Shown here piece after piece: positions 25,774 to 37,463 of a stretch of DNA of 64,000 bases. Under the pieces are notes generated by a model. That model searched no databases, was not told where the DNA came from, and saw nothing but the letters and a program-made list of their open reading frames with translations. Numbering within the stretch: the stretch's first letter is position 1; every line of letters starts with the position of its first letter. Origin of the DNA: Gonatopus flavifemur (taxonomy: Eukaryota; Arthropoda; Insecta; Hymenoptera; Dryinidae); NCBI GenBank assembly GCA_018340375.1, contig JAFFJZ010000020.1, forward strand, positions 2,852,001-2,916,000, given 5' to 3'. The translations under genes were made by a program, and so were the position numbers.

Positions 25774-26261
25774 CCCAAGTAACACGAAAGTGCTGCTGAA
25801 GTACTATGTAAATGCCACTTGGTTATATTCATTTGGTACAGCAGAAGACATTCCATGGCACGTTCATAGAACGTTCGTTTTCGTGAACGTACTATGGAGA
25901 TATTTTGAATGTATTTAGCTGTACCAAATGTATATAATAAGAATATCCTATGAATCTTCTATGCACGTGGTCAGTGGCGTAGCGAGGGAAGTGCGAAGGG
26001 GGTGATCGTCCCGAGCGCGTAGATAGAGACGCTCCAGAATAAACAAATGAAAAATGTTTATATATTAACTGGCGGCGGGAAGTGCGGCCCGAGTAGTAAA
26101 ATTTTCACAATTATGTATAAATGACATATATGAATCACGTATCAACTATATTGAATAACATATAAATTTTATATAATTGTGAAAATCTTTCCTTCTAGGA
26201 AACTTTGCCCCGGGTGTCAAATCACTCCGTTACGCCACTGCACATGGTTGTGTTGCTTGGG
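25774..26261. mobile_element. CCCAAGTAACACG MITE nested in the outer element
   Basis: The ends are CCCAAGTAACACGAAAGTGC and the inverse TGTTGCTTGGG, with AT on both sides. It interrupts the preceding foldback and is itself interrupted by the hAT-like element at 25972-26240. This makes three insertion levels. Confidence 0.65.
25972..26240. mobile_element. hAT-like MITE, CAGTGGCGTAGC ends
   Basis: This 269-bp element begins CAGTGGCGTAGCGAGG and ends TTACGCCACTG. The eight-base flanks CACGTGGT (25964-25971) and CACATGGT (26241-26248) differ by one base. The CAGTGGCGTA terminus and 8-bp duplication are typical of hAT elements. An internal inverted repeat around ATAATTGTGAAAAT lies near 26100-26190. 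Confidence 0.83.
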
Positions 26262-26277
26262 ATTCTTCGTGTGGTAT

Positions 26278-27115
26278 CCCTGGTTAAAAGAACCAATTGA
26301 ATCCCATAGAAACCCATTCAAATTGAATGGGTTTCAATGGGACGAATAAGACGACCTCAAGTTCCTATTCAAAATGAATAAGAATGAATTGGACAAATCA
26401 TGTTGATGGGAATTGATGGGTAATAACCCATTGGAGGCATGACAAATGTTATTGGTTTCAATAAGCACGTTGTAAACTAGGAAATTTCAATGAGTTTTAT
26501 TGGGAAATATCCAATGAACTCCTGCAATGACTTTTCAAATGAAAGGTGAATCGGTTTGAATTGGAAATTTCGCAAACCTGATTTTATAAGAAGGAATGGG
26601 ACAGTATGTGTTGAATAAGTTTCTTTAGGAAATATCAGATTGAATTCTCACTTTGGGTCATAGGAAAGTTCAATCGGTCGTAATTGGAAATTTTCCACAT
26701 TTGTTTCTATTGGAAGAGATGGGAAAATTCTAGAAGATCAAAGTTGAATGAGTTCGTATTGGAAATTTCTGATTGAATTCGCCACTGCCCTTCGAATATA
26801 TTTTCAATGGGTTTCAATCGGAAATCTCCAAAAGCGGATCCTATTGGAATGAATGGGGCAATTCTAGAACATAGATGTTGAATAAGTTTATTTAGGAAAT
26901 ATTCGATTGAATTCTCACTTTGGGTCATAGGAAAGTTCAATCGGTCGTGATTGGAAATTTCCCACATTTGTTTCTATTGGAAGAGATGGGAAAATTCTAG
27001 AAGATCAAAGTTTCATGAGTTCATATTGAAAATTCCTGATTGAGATTCCGGCTGCCATTGGTATTGATTGTCAGTGGGGATCTCCAACAGCTGATCCTAT
27101 TGGAACGAATGGGAC
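26278..27115. repeat. CCCTGGTTAAAAG element with 265-bp direct repeats
   Basis: The left end CCCTGGTTAAAAGAACCAAT matches the terminus of the complete element at 37228-37463. Inside, two direct copies about 265 bp apart (about 26613-26870 and 26878-27110) share TCACTTTGGGTCATAGGAAA and GATGGGAAAATTCTAGAAGA. No matching right terminus is found, so the element seems truncated. From 27116 to about 27365 I recognise nothing. Confidence 0.55.
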
Positions 27116-27369
27116 AACGCCAGAATGTGAGTGTAAAGTATGTAGGTATTGTGTGTACGGCCCTGTGCGTTGCATATTTATGCGCATGCGTTATTACTGT
27201 CGTTTGGCAAGAAGACGCGTACAACAGTCAGTCAGAGCAAGCCACTAGGACGACACGCACGCCTATACAAAGTAAATTATAAGAACCGTTTCACATGTCT
27301 TTCTATATATGTATATTATGTATCTTCCATTAGTTATAACATGATTTTAAATAAAGATGAGGGCGCCCG

Positions 27370-28085
27370 GTTCCTACAAGTTTCAATCCTACAACTTACC
27401 GATCCTATAACCATTATGTGACGTGGCTCAATCCTACAACCTGATCATCCTACAACTGGTTCATCCTACGAGTTAAAATTGTCGATTGGTTCAATCCTAC
27501 AACCAGTTAATTCTACAACTGGTCGATCCTACAAGTTGAAATTGTCGATTGGTGCATTTCTACAACCAGGAGATTCTACAACTGTTTGATCCTACAAGTG
27601 AAAAATGTCGCGAAGTTCAAACCTACAACCAACGGATCCTACAAGTTGAAATATTTTTGATAAACGCAGAGCTTGTTTCTACAACTGTTCGATCCTACAA
27701 GTTGAAATTGTCGATTGGTGCAATTCTACAACCAGTAAATTGTACAACTGTTTGATCCTACAAGTGAAAAATGTTGCGAGGTTCAGTCCTACAACTGCAA
27801 GATCCTACAAGTTAAAATTGTCGATTGGTTCAATCCTACAACCAACGGATCCTACAAGTTAGAATTGTCGATTGGTTCAATTCTACAACCAGTAGATCCT
27901 ACAAGTAGAAATGTCGCGAGGTTCAGTCCTACAACCAACGGATCCTACAAGTGAAAAATGTCGCGAGGTTCAGTCCTACAACCAACGGATCCTACAAGTT
28001 AGAATTGTCGATTGGTTCAATTCTACAACCAACGGATCCTACAAGGTAGAATTGTCGATGGGTTCAATCCTACAAACAACTGCCC
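27370..28085 (+). repeat. Tandem CCTACAA array, copy 1
   Basis: About 716 bp of units near 46 bp, each made of two half-units of about 23 bp centred on CCTACAA or CTACAA. Typical phrases are GGATCCTACAAGTTAGAATT and GTCGATTGGTTCAATCCTAC. Unit variants occur in a fixed order. The same order appears on the minus strand at about 41890-42605. The open frames across it follow from repeat length and are not taken as genes. Confidence 0.85.
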
Positions 28086-28483
28086 CGTTGGCCCATAGAA
28101 TTGACAAAAAATTGATCATTCAACATACGTCGATAATTGAAAATCTGAAAATGTAAAATATCATCCCTTTTCTATGGTAATGTGAAAAGCTGCATTCTCC
28201 ATGTCATATTAAAAAGGCAGCATTATTAATGATTCATTGTTCATTCCAAAAAAGTGTAGCGGTTAATCGATTCTTCGTCGTAATAATGATAAGATTGCTG
28301 CGATGAATTGAGGTTATTCATAACCTCAATTTCGGTTTGAATTCCAACCTCGGCGCATAAAAGTATAAATCTCTGGGACTGAATGAACTGATTGAACAAT
28401 ATTGTAATCGACAAGTGTGGGATTTGATCAAGATTTTTATTCAAATTAGCAATAAAGTAAATTGCAGACAATTATATGCTGTG

Positions 28484-28852
28484 GTAGGGTGTCATAGCCC
28501 CGAATGTCCGCTGGCCCGAATGCCACATGCCCGAATGGTCATATGCCCGAATGATGGATTATAAATTATAATATAAATCAACTGGCGGATGTCTTATACG
28601 ATTCAAGAGCGTTGATAAACCATTAATAGGGTTTTTCTATCGTATCAAAAGACCCAGTAGCTGATTTCAACCATGATTCATAATTTATAATTCGGGAAGA
28701 TGCCCACACAGCACAGATGTCCAAGAAGAATTCTCGAGAATACAAAATGAATTTTTCGAACCCCAATTGAACTCTTCATGAACTCTTTCTGAACTACTGT
28801 GCTGTGTGGGTGACCATTCGAGCATATGGCATTCGGATCTATAACACCCTAC
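28484..28852. mobile_element. hAT-like MITE with GTAGGGTGT ends
   Basis: The ends are GTAGGGTGTCATAGCCCCGA and the inverse ATAACACCCTAC. The flanks ATGCTGTG (28476-28483) and ATGCTGTT (28853-28860) fit an 8-bp duplication with one mismatch. The left subterminal part repeats the phrase GCCCGAATG four times. It is interrupted by the MITE at 28703-28810. Confidence 0.75.
28703..28810. mobile_element. 108-bp CCCACACAGCACAG MITE
   Basis: The ends CCCACACAGCACAG and CTGTGCTGTGTGGG are perfect inverses, flanked by TG on both sides. It lies inside the GTAGGGTGT element. It is the same family as the 225-bp copy at 40376-40600. Confidence 0.8.
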
Positions 28853-28981
28853 ATGCTGTTATATGCGATTCACACATAATCTTGTATGATTTTTATTTCA
28901 GAAAAAAGACTGCATCACTACATGAAAATTTTGTGAACAATAAACGGGTGAGAAAACGGGTATTTCAAAGTGATTCACCCT

Positions 28982-29144
28982 CCCTGGTGAAAAAACAGTG
29001 TGCATGAAGCGTGCATGGCCACCAATTCACTCTCGCCGAGTTCTTCATCTTTCTTCAAATAGACGGTCAGAAAAAGATAGATAATTCGAGAAGAATGAAT
29101 TGGCGGTTATGCACGCTTTACGCACGTTGTCATTTTCACCAGGG
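28982..29144. mobile_element. 163-bp CCCTGGTGAAAA MITE
   Basis: The left end CCCTGGTGAAAAAACAGTGT and the right end TTTTCACCAGGG are inverted, with arms running through GCATGAAGCGTGCATGG. CT lies on both sides. Confidence 0.7.
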
Positions 29145-29192
29145 CTTTTACAGTATATCAATACATGATGAGTTGTTGTTCAATCTTCAATC

Positions 29193-29358
29193 CAGTGCTG
29201 CCAGATGGGCATTGCTGTTGAGAGGAAGTGTACCCCCACTATCGTTCCACATATATAAGTTACACATGTGTTTCGGAGTATATAAATGTGTGAGTATGTA
29301 TATGAATGATGGAGGGGGTACACTTCCCCTCAACGGCAATGCCCATCTGGCAGCTCTG
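29193..29358. mobile_element. 166-bp foldback, CAGTGCTGCCAGATGG arms
   Basis: The arms read CAGTGCTGCCAGATGGGCAT and the inverse ending GGCAGCTCTG. They continue through a GAGGAAGTGTACCCCC block. The CAG-type terminus suggests a hAT relative, but I do not find a convincing 8-bp duplication. Confidence 0.65.
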
Positions 29359-30022
29359 CTTATATAGCTATATTGTCCTGCAGGACAAACCCGATCACAT
29401 GTAATCGGGAAATCCAATAGCCCATAGAAATTCATCAATTATGAACTAATGCGGACATAGAAATGGGCAATCATTGACCAATCCCAGCCAATCTCATTGA
29501 GTAATAATTGACCAGTTATTCATCAGCTTTGGTTAGCTGGGTAATTTTTACTAATTCACTGAGTCCTAGATAGACTGGTACAGATGAAGCATGAAAATTA
29601 GAACTCTGAAGTAGATGCGCGACCTCTAAACTTCATCGCATTGGATCCGGCTTTTTGGCAGGGCATAATATAAGCGAAATTTAAAATTAACAGAAACATT
29701 GGATCCTCAATATTTGAGAAGAAAAAAAGGAACTGGAGTGGGGAAATTTTCAAAATTATATACACTGTTCGTTTTTACGTTTTAGAACTAACCGTTTTCT
29801 TGTAGAACCAACTTTTTGGTTAGAACTCACCCTTCATAATTATGCCCTGCTGTTTGAGCCTTTCATTTCATACCAAAAGAAAACTTTTGGGGCAGGAGGG
29901 GGAGGGGGTGAGACAATGATTTTGAAAAAAAAAGTGTTTTTTGAAACGACGTAATATATATTTTACAATTTAGGAATTGGAAATTTCAATATTAATACAT
30001 AAAAGATTAGGAATATACCCTT

Positions 30023-30525
30023 CCCGAAGGGAACATGAAGCTCCGACAAATGTTCAGAATAGATCATGATAGATCAGACTGAAGCTCTGTTGGAGCTCAA
30101 GTTTAGATTCGTAAACGTTCGACGAAGGTCCGATGAACGTTGACATGTCCACTTGAAAATAGTTTGAATGAACGTTTATAAAACGTTCATCGAACGTTTG
30201 CTAAAGGTTCGTTCGAGTTGCAATTTTTCGATCAAAGTTTTTTTCAAAGTATATTTTTCCACGAAAAAATGAAAGATTGGGGCATTTCTAACTATAATTG
30301 TAATTCCGTCTGAAACATAAAAAACTGAAGGTTGAATGAATCTTCGTAGAATCTTTAATAAACGTTCTATGAACCTTCATTCAAGCTATTTTCAAGCGGA
30401 CATTTCAACGTTCATCGGACCTTCGTCGAACGTTTCCGAATCTAAACTTGAGCTCCAACGGAGCTTCAGTCTGATCTATCATGATCTATTCTGAACGTTC
30501 GTCGGAGCTTCATGTTCCCTTCGGG
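30023..30525. mobile_element. 503-bp CCCGAAGGG palindromic MITE, copy 1
   Basis: The arms begin CCCGAAGGGAACATGAAGCT and run about 220 bp, with TT on both sides. The centre (about 30230-30330) is not palindromic and shows orientation. A copy of the same length lies at 34987-35489 in the opposite orientation. The stretch 29359-30022 holds no gene. Confidence 0.82.
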
Positions 30526-31510
30526 TTGTAACATTAAAATGTTGTATGTGGGCATTTCCACGGAAAGTGTCATATTTCGTTAAAAAAACATGAGCAAAAA
30601 AATGTTCAGGCACACCATTCAAACTTTTTACCCATGTTATATACATTTATTAAAGTTGATTTTTCAGTGTGGTGCTGAGCTCCAAGCTTGCGCTCGGTTT
30701 TGACAAATTATTTCAGTTATTGAATTTTTAGATCTGGTTTGATATTTCATTATTCAAAAATCACAAGGCATACAAACTTGTTTCGTATTCAGACATGTTC
30801 AGGATACTTTTTACGGATTTGTGAATGATTTATATCAGTAAGAAAAATATATACCAACTTTTTTTCCAGGAATAATAATTTTTTCCTTCAAAAATCAGAC
30901 TGACAAGATGCCAGTGAAAATCTGTTTAACGCTGTTGAAATAAAATCTCTCAATAATTTCTGCGAAAACTGCTGAGGGTTATTTTTCGAGAAATTGAAAC
31001 CTTTGGAATAAATGAATTTGTATTGACTTCCCTTCCATCCGATGGTGACGACAAATGGCGCTGAGATCGAGTTCAAGTATTTTTGAATCACGCAATCAAA
31101 TTTTTCTAAATACTTCGGAAAATATATTTAAAACTTCAAATTTTCTGAAAAAAAGTTTCACAAAAGTTTGTTGTCCTAAACTTGAAAAATAAACGAAATT
31201 AAAAGAATAAGGATTTTTATGTAATTTCTTTACATGATTGTTTATAACTATGTGACCAATTTTCATAAGTACTGTTATAAACGAATTTATTATGAAAAAA
31301 CTGTTACAATTAACATTATAAGCGAATCGCATGAAAATTTTCATGTGGATGCTTCTTGTTTGTTTTGTAAGATGAAGCCCACGAAACCATCCCTAACAGC
31401 ACACCCACGTTGCATTGTCGTGGACTCTACGTGAACGTGGATACAACGTGGATGAACGCAGATCCCACGTAGAGGCAACGAAGAAGTGTCCGGGATCGGT
31501 GGATGTGCTG

Positions 31511-31761
31511 CACTGAAAGAAAGGATTGGTAACAGTTATCAAATATATTCTCAAATATGACCAATCAAATATTCGATAACATTGATCAAATATCAATAAA
31601 ATTCATAAAATATTTGATGTTTATGAACACATATATTATATTCAGTAACTGTTAACAACTATTCTATAAATATTTTTGGATATTTGATCAATGTTATCGA
31701 ATATTTGATTGGTCGTATTTAAGAATATATTCGATAATTGTCACCAGCCTTTTTTTCAGTG
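31511..31761. mobile_element. 251-bp CACTGAAAG foldback
   Basis: The ends are CACTGAAAGAAAGG and CCTTTTTTTCAGTG, and the arms include ATATTCGATAACATTGATCA. TG lies on both sides (31509-31510 and 31762-31763). Confidence 0.72.
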
Positions 31762-31961
31762 TGTACGGGATAGAATGAAGTATAATTGAAGACAAATTTG
31801 TAATATGATGGTCGATTGGTTCAGTTGATATTTTTTTCATCAACAAGGCATAAAATATAAAGAATTTCAGAAAAATGCCTTTTTTTGTTGAAAATTTCGC
31901 AATAAATAATCAGCACAAAATTCCCATGGTGGTTTTGTGGGAATTTCCTCTGATGGAATCA

Positions 31962-32091
31962 CCCTGGAAAAAATTCCGATAGAAAACGATTGGGTGTATC
32001 AAAAACTGATCAGAAACACGATAGATTCTTTATCATTTTTAATAAGTTTTTGATACACCCTATCGTTTTCTATCGGATTTTTTTACCAGGG
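31962..32091. mobile_element. 130-bp CCCTGG foldback
   Basis: The arms run from CCCTGGAAAAAATTCCGATA through GATAGAAAACGAT and GGGTGTATCAAAAACT to the inverse ending ACCAGGG. CA lies on both sides. Confidence 0.72.
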
Positions 32092-34358
32092 CACGTATCG
32101 GTATCTGCGAAATGTCATTTATGTACAAAGATCAGATGAAAAACTCATTATCCCAAAAGTTATAATTTTCAAGTGGGTGTTACTTGTAAAATTCGATCGA
32201 AAACTGTCGATGTTTGGAAGTCGAATACTTCAACAATTTTTGAAGCACACCTCTGCCCTTTATATAGTGTCTGTCCGAAGCCTAAAACTAATAGAAAATC
32301 TAAGGAAATTGACCTCCAGTGATTTTTACTAACATTGGATTACCAACATAGTGTCGTATTCATGTAATTTAAGTAGCTTGGGGTCTGGAGTATTGAGCTG
32401 ATTTTTGTCAAAATTTTTTTAATCACGCGCAAGAATGTTGTGAGCAAGCAAAGTAGTCGATCTATAACGGGTTACAAGTCAAAATGTCCATTTTTCGTAT
32501 TTTTTTTAATCACTATGAGTGGTATCCGTTTATGAGAACTTCTGTAATCACTGTAAGTTATTGTTCCTGTTTTGAGAAGTCTGATCACATACTTTCACGC
32601 ACAGGGAATTGAATTTTATGCATGGGATCAATTATGAATGACGAGTAACAGAAAAATGACACTTCCTGTGTAAACGCCCATATATGTTATATGCGCTCAT
32701 ACTATATCTGAATACACTATGAACTTTCATAATATACACGTATTCGGTTGTTACTTGAATGGAATTAGGTGGAAATCTTGATTAAGATACAATGTCTTCA
32801 GTTCTATCGTAACTCTTCAAGAATGAAATATGACCTTTTATTTGAATTCAATTCGAATTGTATAATAAAGTATTTAAAAAAATCATTCTTTTCATTTTAG
32901 TTTCATTCACTAGTAATGAAAAGATATTACATACGATTTGCTCTTACACTAAACTATTTTGGTAACTTAAAATATATGTTACTTGAGTACTTTATATATT
33001 GTCAGTTCGTGAAAAGTAATTATTAATAGTTTGAATTCTTATCACTCTTGAAATTGGGTAACTGAAACTATATAGCCCTTCAAAAGGTTTTGTAAATAAT
33101 CTTATCTCTAATGTAGTGTCATTTGTGAAATTTTCTAACAAAAATCAAGGGGTAACCGTCGAAGACTTTTATTAAGAGATACTTGAACCAATCTAATTTA
33201 TATAACATTCATTAGACTTTTCGAGCATACTCAACTTTCTTAGTTTTCATATAGTAATACATACCACTTATGAAAAATAATTAACTTCGATTTAATTTGA
33301 AAAGTCATCGAAATATATGTGAAGAAAATAATCTGGGACAATCACAATATTTTAATACTATCATGTATGAAGGGACGCGGTGGCGTCTCGACGCCAAGTT
33401 ATATGAAAAACCCCTGGAGAAAAAATATATATATGACATGTAAAAATGCAACAGCAGAAGTCGTGTGCTATCGTGTATCTTTACATGTAAATCGAGATAG
33501 TCAAAAAATCTTTTACCCACAATAACTCATCACACATTGAATTTCATGGAAAAATAATTGAAATTCTATGATATAATTTGGACACATACTTTCGATTAAG
33601 CACACTACGAACTCGATCAGTTTACGTGATACTGAAATATAAACGTTTTCAAATTTCCATGCGATTCAAAACATCAGGATTCTTCTCCATCATCGTCATC
33701 GGTTTTCGATTTCTTCTAATCACGATAGTTTGTCGCTATTTATAAATTTTATATCTGTCTTTTTTCCTCTTGGGATTTCTGATATTCTGTCCTTTTCTTG
33801 CTTCCAATATCCAATAGAATCTTGCTTTTAATATCCTATAGCATCTTGCTTTCAATATATCCAATAGCATTTATTTCAATAATGTGTAAATGTATAATAG
33901 GTTATAATGTGTGAATGTGTAATATAGGTTATTGATATGGTATAGAGCAGTGATCTCAGAATGCGGGAGCTAGCGGCCTCCACCAAGCGGTCAATAGGCA
34001 GGGTTGGGTTTATTACGCGATTTTTCGATTCATTACGTATCTTACTCACGTAATATATGTAAGATTGTGTAAGATACTTGAACCCTCTTACCCCCCAAAG
34101 GCAAGGGGTTGATTTTGTGCGTAAGATACCCGGTATCTTACGCGTCGTAAACTATGTAAAATACTTGGAAGTATATTACGTGCACTGTTAGAAAAATCTG
34201 CTTGAAGTTCAGTACAAAAAGTTTGGAAGCAATTAACATACAAAAATATGTTATAATTTCCCAACACTTTTATCTACTTAAAATGATACATGAGATTATG
34301 ACCATCCATGTATAAAGTTTTTAAAATTCATGCACGAAGTTTTGGAAATTCATGCACA

Positions 34359-34658
34359 CCCAGCCAGCACCGATGATCGATTTGAATTCATAAAAGATCA
34401 TGAAGACTTCTCAAAGACTTCCCAAATAGTCCCCGTTATGCGACTAACAATGACTTCAATATGAATCTAATGCATTCAAAATGAACTTTTGATGAACAAC
34501 TTAATGATCAGAAAGAACTCATATCGAGACTACATATTGGATTCTTTCTGAACATCAAGTTGTTCATCAAGAGTTCATTTTGATGCATTTTATTCATATT
34601 GAACTCATTGTTGGTCGCATAACGGGAGCTCTTTGCGGGAGCTCCGGTGCTGTCTGGG
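34359..34658. mobile_element. 300-bp CCCAGCCAGCAC MITE
   Basis: The ends are CCCAGCCAGCAC and GTGCTGTCTGGG, with CA on both sides. Inner arms include CCCGTTATGCGAC and GAACTCTTGATGAAC-like text, shared with 39761-40041 and 34894-35614, so this is one MITE family. Confidence 0.7.
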
Positions 34659-34893
34659 CATCTATGTACTAATTTTCAGTACTCGATATTTCAATTCCAT
34701 GAAACTTCATGATGTGTCATGAAGAAATCATCACACAGAATTTTGAAAATCAATGCAATAATTTGCATGAATTTTCTGAATCTTTTACAATAATTCCGCA
34801 AACGAATTATTCAAAATTCTTTGTGAAATGTCATAGAATCCATATGAAAAAATCCGAAAGTCTATGAATATACAGGTTGACCGAAGTCGTATC

Positions 34894-35614
34894 CCCAGAT
34901 AGCACAACGCAGTCCCCAATGAACTCCCGTTATGTCCGCACAAAATGAATTTATTTTGAACTCATTTGGTGTTTCAGGCATTCTTTCCCGAAGGGAACAT
35001 GAAGCTCCGACGAACGTTCAGAATAGATCATGATAGATCAGACTGAAGCTCCGTTGGAGCTCAAGTTTAGATTCGGAAACGTTCGACGAAGGTCCAATGA
35101 ACGTTGAAATGTCCGCTTGAAAATAGCTTGAATGAAGGTTCATAGAACGTTTATTATAGATTCTACGAAGATTCATTCAACCTTCAGTTTTTTATGTTTC
35201 AGACGGAATTACAATTATAGTTAGAAATGCCTCAATCTTTCATTTTTTCATGGAAAAATATACTTTGAAAAAAACTTTGATCGAAAAATTGCAACTCGAA
35301 CGAACCTTTAGCAAACGTTCGATGAACGTTTTATGAACGTTCATTCAAACTATTTTCAAGGGGACATTTCAACGTTCATCGGACCTTCGTCGAACGTTTA
35401 CGAATCTAAACTTGAGCTCCAACAGAGCTTCAGTCTGATCTATCATGATCTATTCTGAACATTTGTCGGAGCTTCATGTTCCCTTCGGGTTATGAATTCA
35501 TTTGATATGAGATGAATTCATCAGGCATTCATTTTTGGCGGACATAACGGGGACTGTTTAGGCACACTTATTCTGCTACATATGAATTCATCAGGTATAC
35601 TTGTGCTACCTGGG
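34894..35614. mobile_element. CCCAGATAGCAC MITE split by a 503-bp element
   Basis: The left end is CCCAGATAGCACAACGCAGT and the right end GTGCTACCTGGG, with TC on both sides. Inner arms carry TCCCCAATGAACTCCCGTTA and CGGACATAACGGGGACT. Its middle is interrupted by the CCCGAAGGG element at 34987-35489. Confidence 0.72.
34987..35489. mobile_element. 503-bp CCCGAAGGG palindromic MITE, copy 2
   Basis: Same length as copy 1 at 30023-30525 and nearly the same sequence, but inverted as judged by the asymmetric centre (ATTACAATTATAGTTAGAAA here, its complement there). TT flanks both ends. High similarity suggests recent movement. Confidence 0.82.
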
Positions 35615-36175
35615 TCGAATATATTTGAGGAACACATTCTGCATCCAAAATGCAACAACTTTCGTATTTGGAAACATTGTTTTTGAGGCTTAGTTTTCAG
35701 GGTTGGCCGAGTTTTAGCCACCCCTGGTTTTTATTATGGTTTTAACCACTTTCAGCCGGCCTGGGTTTTTTTATAAAAGTTCTGGTCAAAATGGCAAAAA
35801 TGGTCATTATATGTACACATTATTTTTTACTCTCCGATCAAAGCGATTTCCGCAACAATACCTTCTCAAACTTTTTATGTGATTTGATTTCAAATCACTT
35901 GAGGATAATTGAACAATAATTCTTTACAATAACCGTTCAATAAGTGTCGGAGTACTATATGGAGAGGTATTTGAAATAACTTGAATTATGTTGAAATAAA
36001 ATATGCAGAAGATTTATTCCAAGTTTCAGCATTAAATTGTTTTTAGCTTCTGTTGAAAAAATTTATGTTGTGGTTTTTCATTTGGATATATCCGTAAAAA
36101 CATACGGCGACTAAATTTTTTTCATGATGAAGCTATAAAAATTTCCATCCATGTTTGAAAAATTATTATTGTAAA

Positions 36176-36382
36176 ACTGTAAAAAAAAAGTAGTGGAGCC
36201 AACCTCGCGGCGAGTTTGGATACGGTGAATCCCGCCGTGCAGTTGACTCAATTGCATATCGATTGAAATGACCGAATAAGTGTTCACTTACTTCAATCGA
36301 TATTCAGTTGAGTCAACTTCATGGCGAGATTCGCCGTATCCAAACTCGCCGCGAGGTTGGCTCCACTACTTTTTTTTACAGT
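36176..36382. mobile_element. 207-bp ACTGTAAAAAAAAAGTAG foldback
   Basis: The arms ACTGTAAAAAAAAAGTAGTG and their inverse ending TTTTTTTTACAGT run about 70 bp and include the GC-rich phrase CCAACCTCGCGGCGAGTTTG. The GC-rich arms stand out from the surrounding AT-rich DNA. Confidence 0.75.
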
Positions 36383-36657
36383 ATATTTTTTTAACAATCC
36401 GGTATTAAATCGAACTGATCAAATATACTCGGAGCCATAATTCACTACATTTGACCGTTCTGGTAATCATCTTATTGAATATATAACTAAGAATTATCTG
36501 CTAACGGATTAGCACATTGCTCCCTTGTTTTTGTTGGAGAACAAATTTTATTTCGCCTCAATCTTATCTTTTAACCGATACAGCGAAGCCTCATATGGGA
36601 ACATTATGGGATAGTTCCTGAAATCTTTTATAAGTTTCATTATGACCGGATGATCAC

Positions 36658-37093
36658 ACTGAGAGAAATTTATTGTGAAAAATTACTGGTTTTTATCATT
36701 AAATGGGGGTATCCTTCACATAAAATTATAAATTGATAAAAAGACCGGTGATTTCATAACGTTATTTGAACCGGACAAAAATGTTACCGTCACCAGCGTT
36801 GAATATGATTGTTTGTGATTACGAACCTTGCTCCTTCCCTCAAAACCACGACTCATTCTCGAAAATGTTATGGTTTTCAATTTATATCATTCTCACCAAC
36901 CGAGAGTTTTTTTCCACATTGTGTCATAAAAAATTACTGTTTTTGAATATCCATTCCGACTGGTTTCAATTTCTAAACTTCTTGATATGAAAAATTACTG
37001 TTTTTTTTTCATCAATTTATGATCTTATAACAAGAATATCCCTCGTCTAATAGAAAAATCAATCATTTTCAATGATGAATTGCTCTTAGTGTA
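36658..37093. mobile_element. Degenerate CACTGAGAG foldback
   Basis: The left edge CACTGAGAGAAATTTATTG and the right edge GCTCTTAGTG are inverted, and TGAAAAATTACTG occurs in both halves (about 36677 and 36987). The repeat is imperfect, so the limits are approximate. Confidence 0.45.
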
Positions 37094-37227
37094 TGGAAGA
37101 CGAGATATGTGCGTTTGAAAACTTTCTCTATGAAAAGAAACAAATATATTGCCACATCGATCTAGTCTCCTCCGATCTTCCGAACCAAATTACTTGAAAT
37201 TCATATGACGCATTTACTTCTTCCATA

Positions 37228-37463
37228 CCCTGGTTAAAAGAATCCATTGAATCTGACAAATGAAATTCAATGAGATTTGGTCAGAACATTGTCCAAGTTT
37301 AATCGTAATTCAGTGAGATTTGGCCAGATTCAACGAGATTCACATGAAAGTTCTGACGAAATCTCATTGAAAAATCACCGGTGAGATTTGGTCAGAACAT
37401 TGTCCACGTTTAATTGTAATTTCATGAGAATTGGTCAGAATCAATGGGTTCTTTTAACCAGAG
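37228..37463. mobile_element. 236-bp CCCTGGTTAAAAG MITE
   Basis: The ends CCCTGGTTAAAAGAATCCAT and GGTTCTTTTAACCAGAG are inverted, with TA on both sides (37226-37227 and 37464-37465). The inner text GAGATTTGGTCAGAACATTG occurs twice. From 37466 to 38338 I see no gene or clear repeat. Confidence 0.78.

Larger units (their letters stand above)
24662..26282. mobile_element. Outer foldback element with nested insertions
   Basis: The left end CCCAGATAGCACACGAA is matched in inverse near 26266-26282, where the terminus seems merged with the next element. Inside, three stretches (about 24780-24900, 24930-25040 and 25070-25160) repeat a block with GAATGCCTTCCTTCGGGCCC-like text followed by AAGTTCATAAAT and GCTCACAAA. 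The right half near 25375-25560 is the inverse. The centre (25774-26261) is another element. No gene is present; this begins the transposon-only part of the window. Confidence 0.6.
30526..34358. other. Gene-free stretch with two small foldbacks
   Basis: No gene is recognised. Two clear MITEs lie within it (31511-31761 and 31962-32091), plus a short ACGTGG-rich inverted patch at about 31393-31505. The remainder is AT-rich sequence without long frames or family motifs. Around 34010-34190 there is a local run of TAAGATAC-type repeats. Confidence 0.5.

Noticed and set aside
27370..28085. Regular short repeats resembling a CRISPR array
   Set aside because: The spacers are not unique; they are variants of a few phrases. 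The window is eukaryotic and no cas genes exist. The same array occurs again, inverted, at about 41890-42605.
29011..29367. 118-residue plus-strand frame
   Set aside because: It runs through two foldback elements (28982-29144 and 29193-29358), whose opposite strand gives a mirror-like frame.
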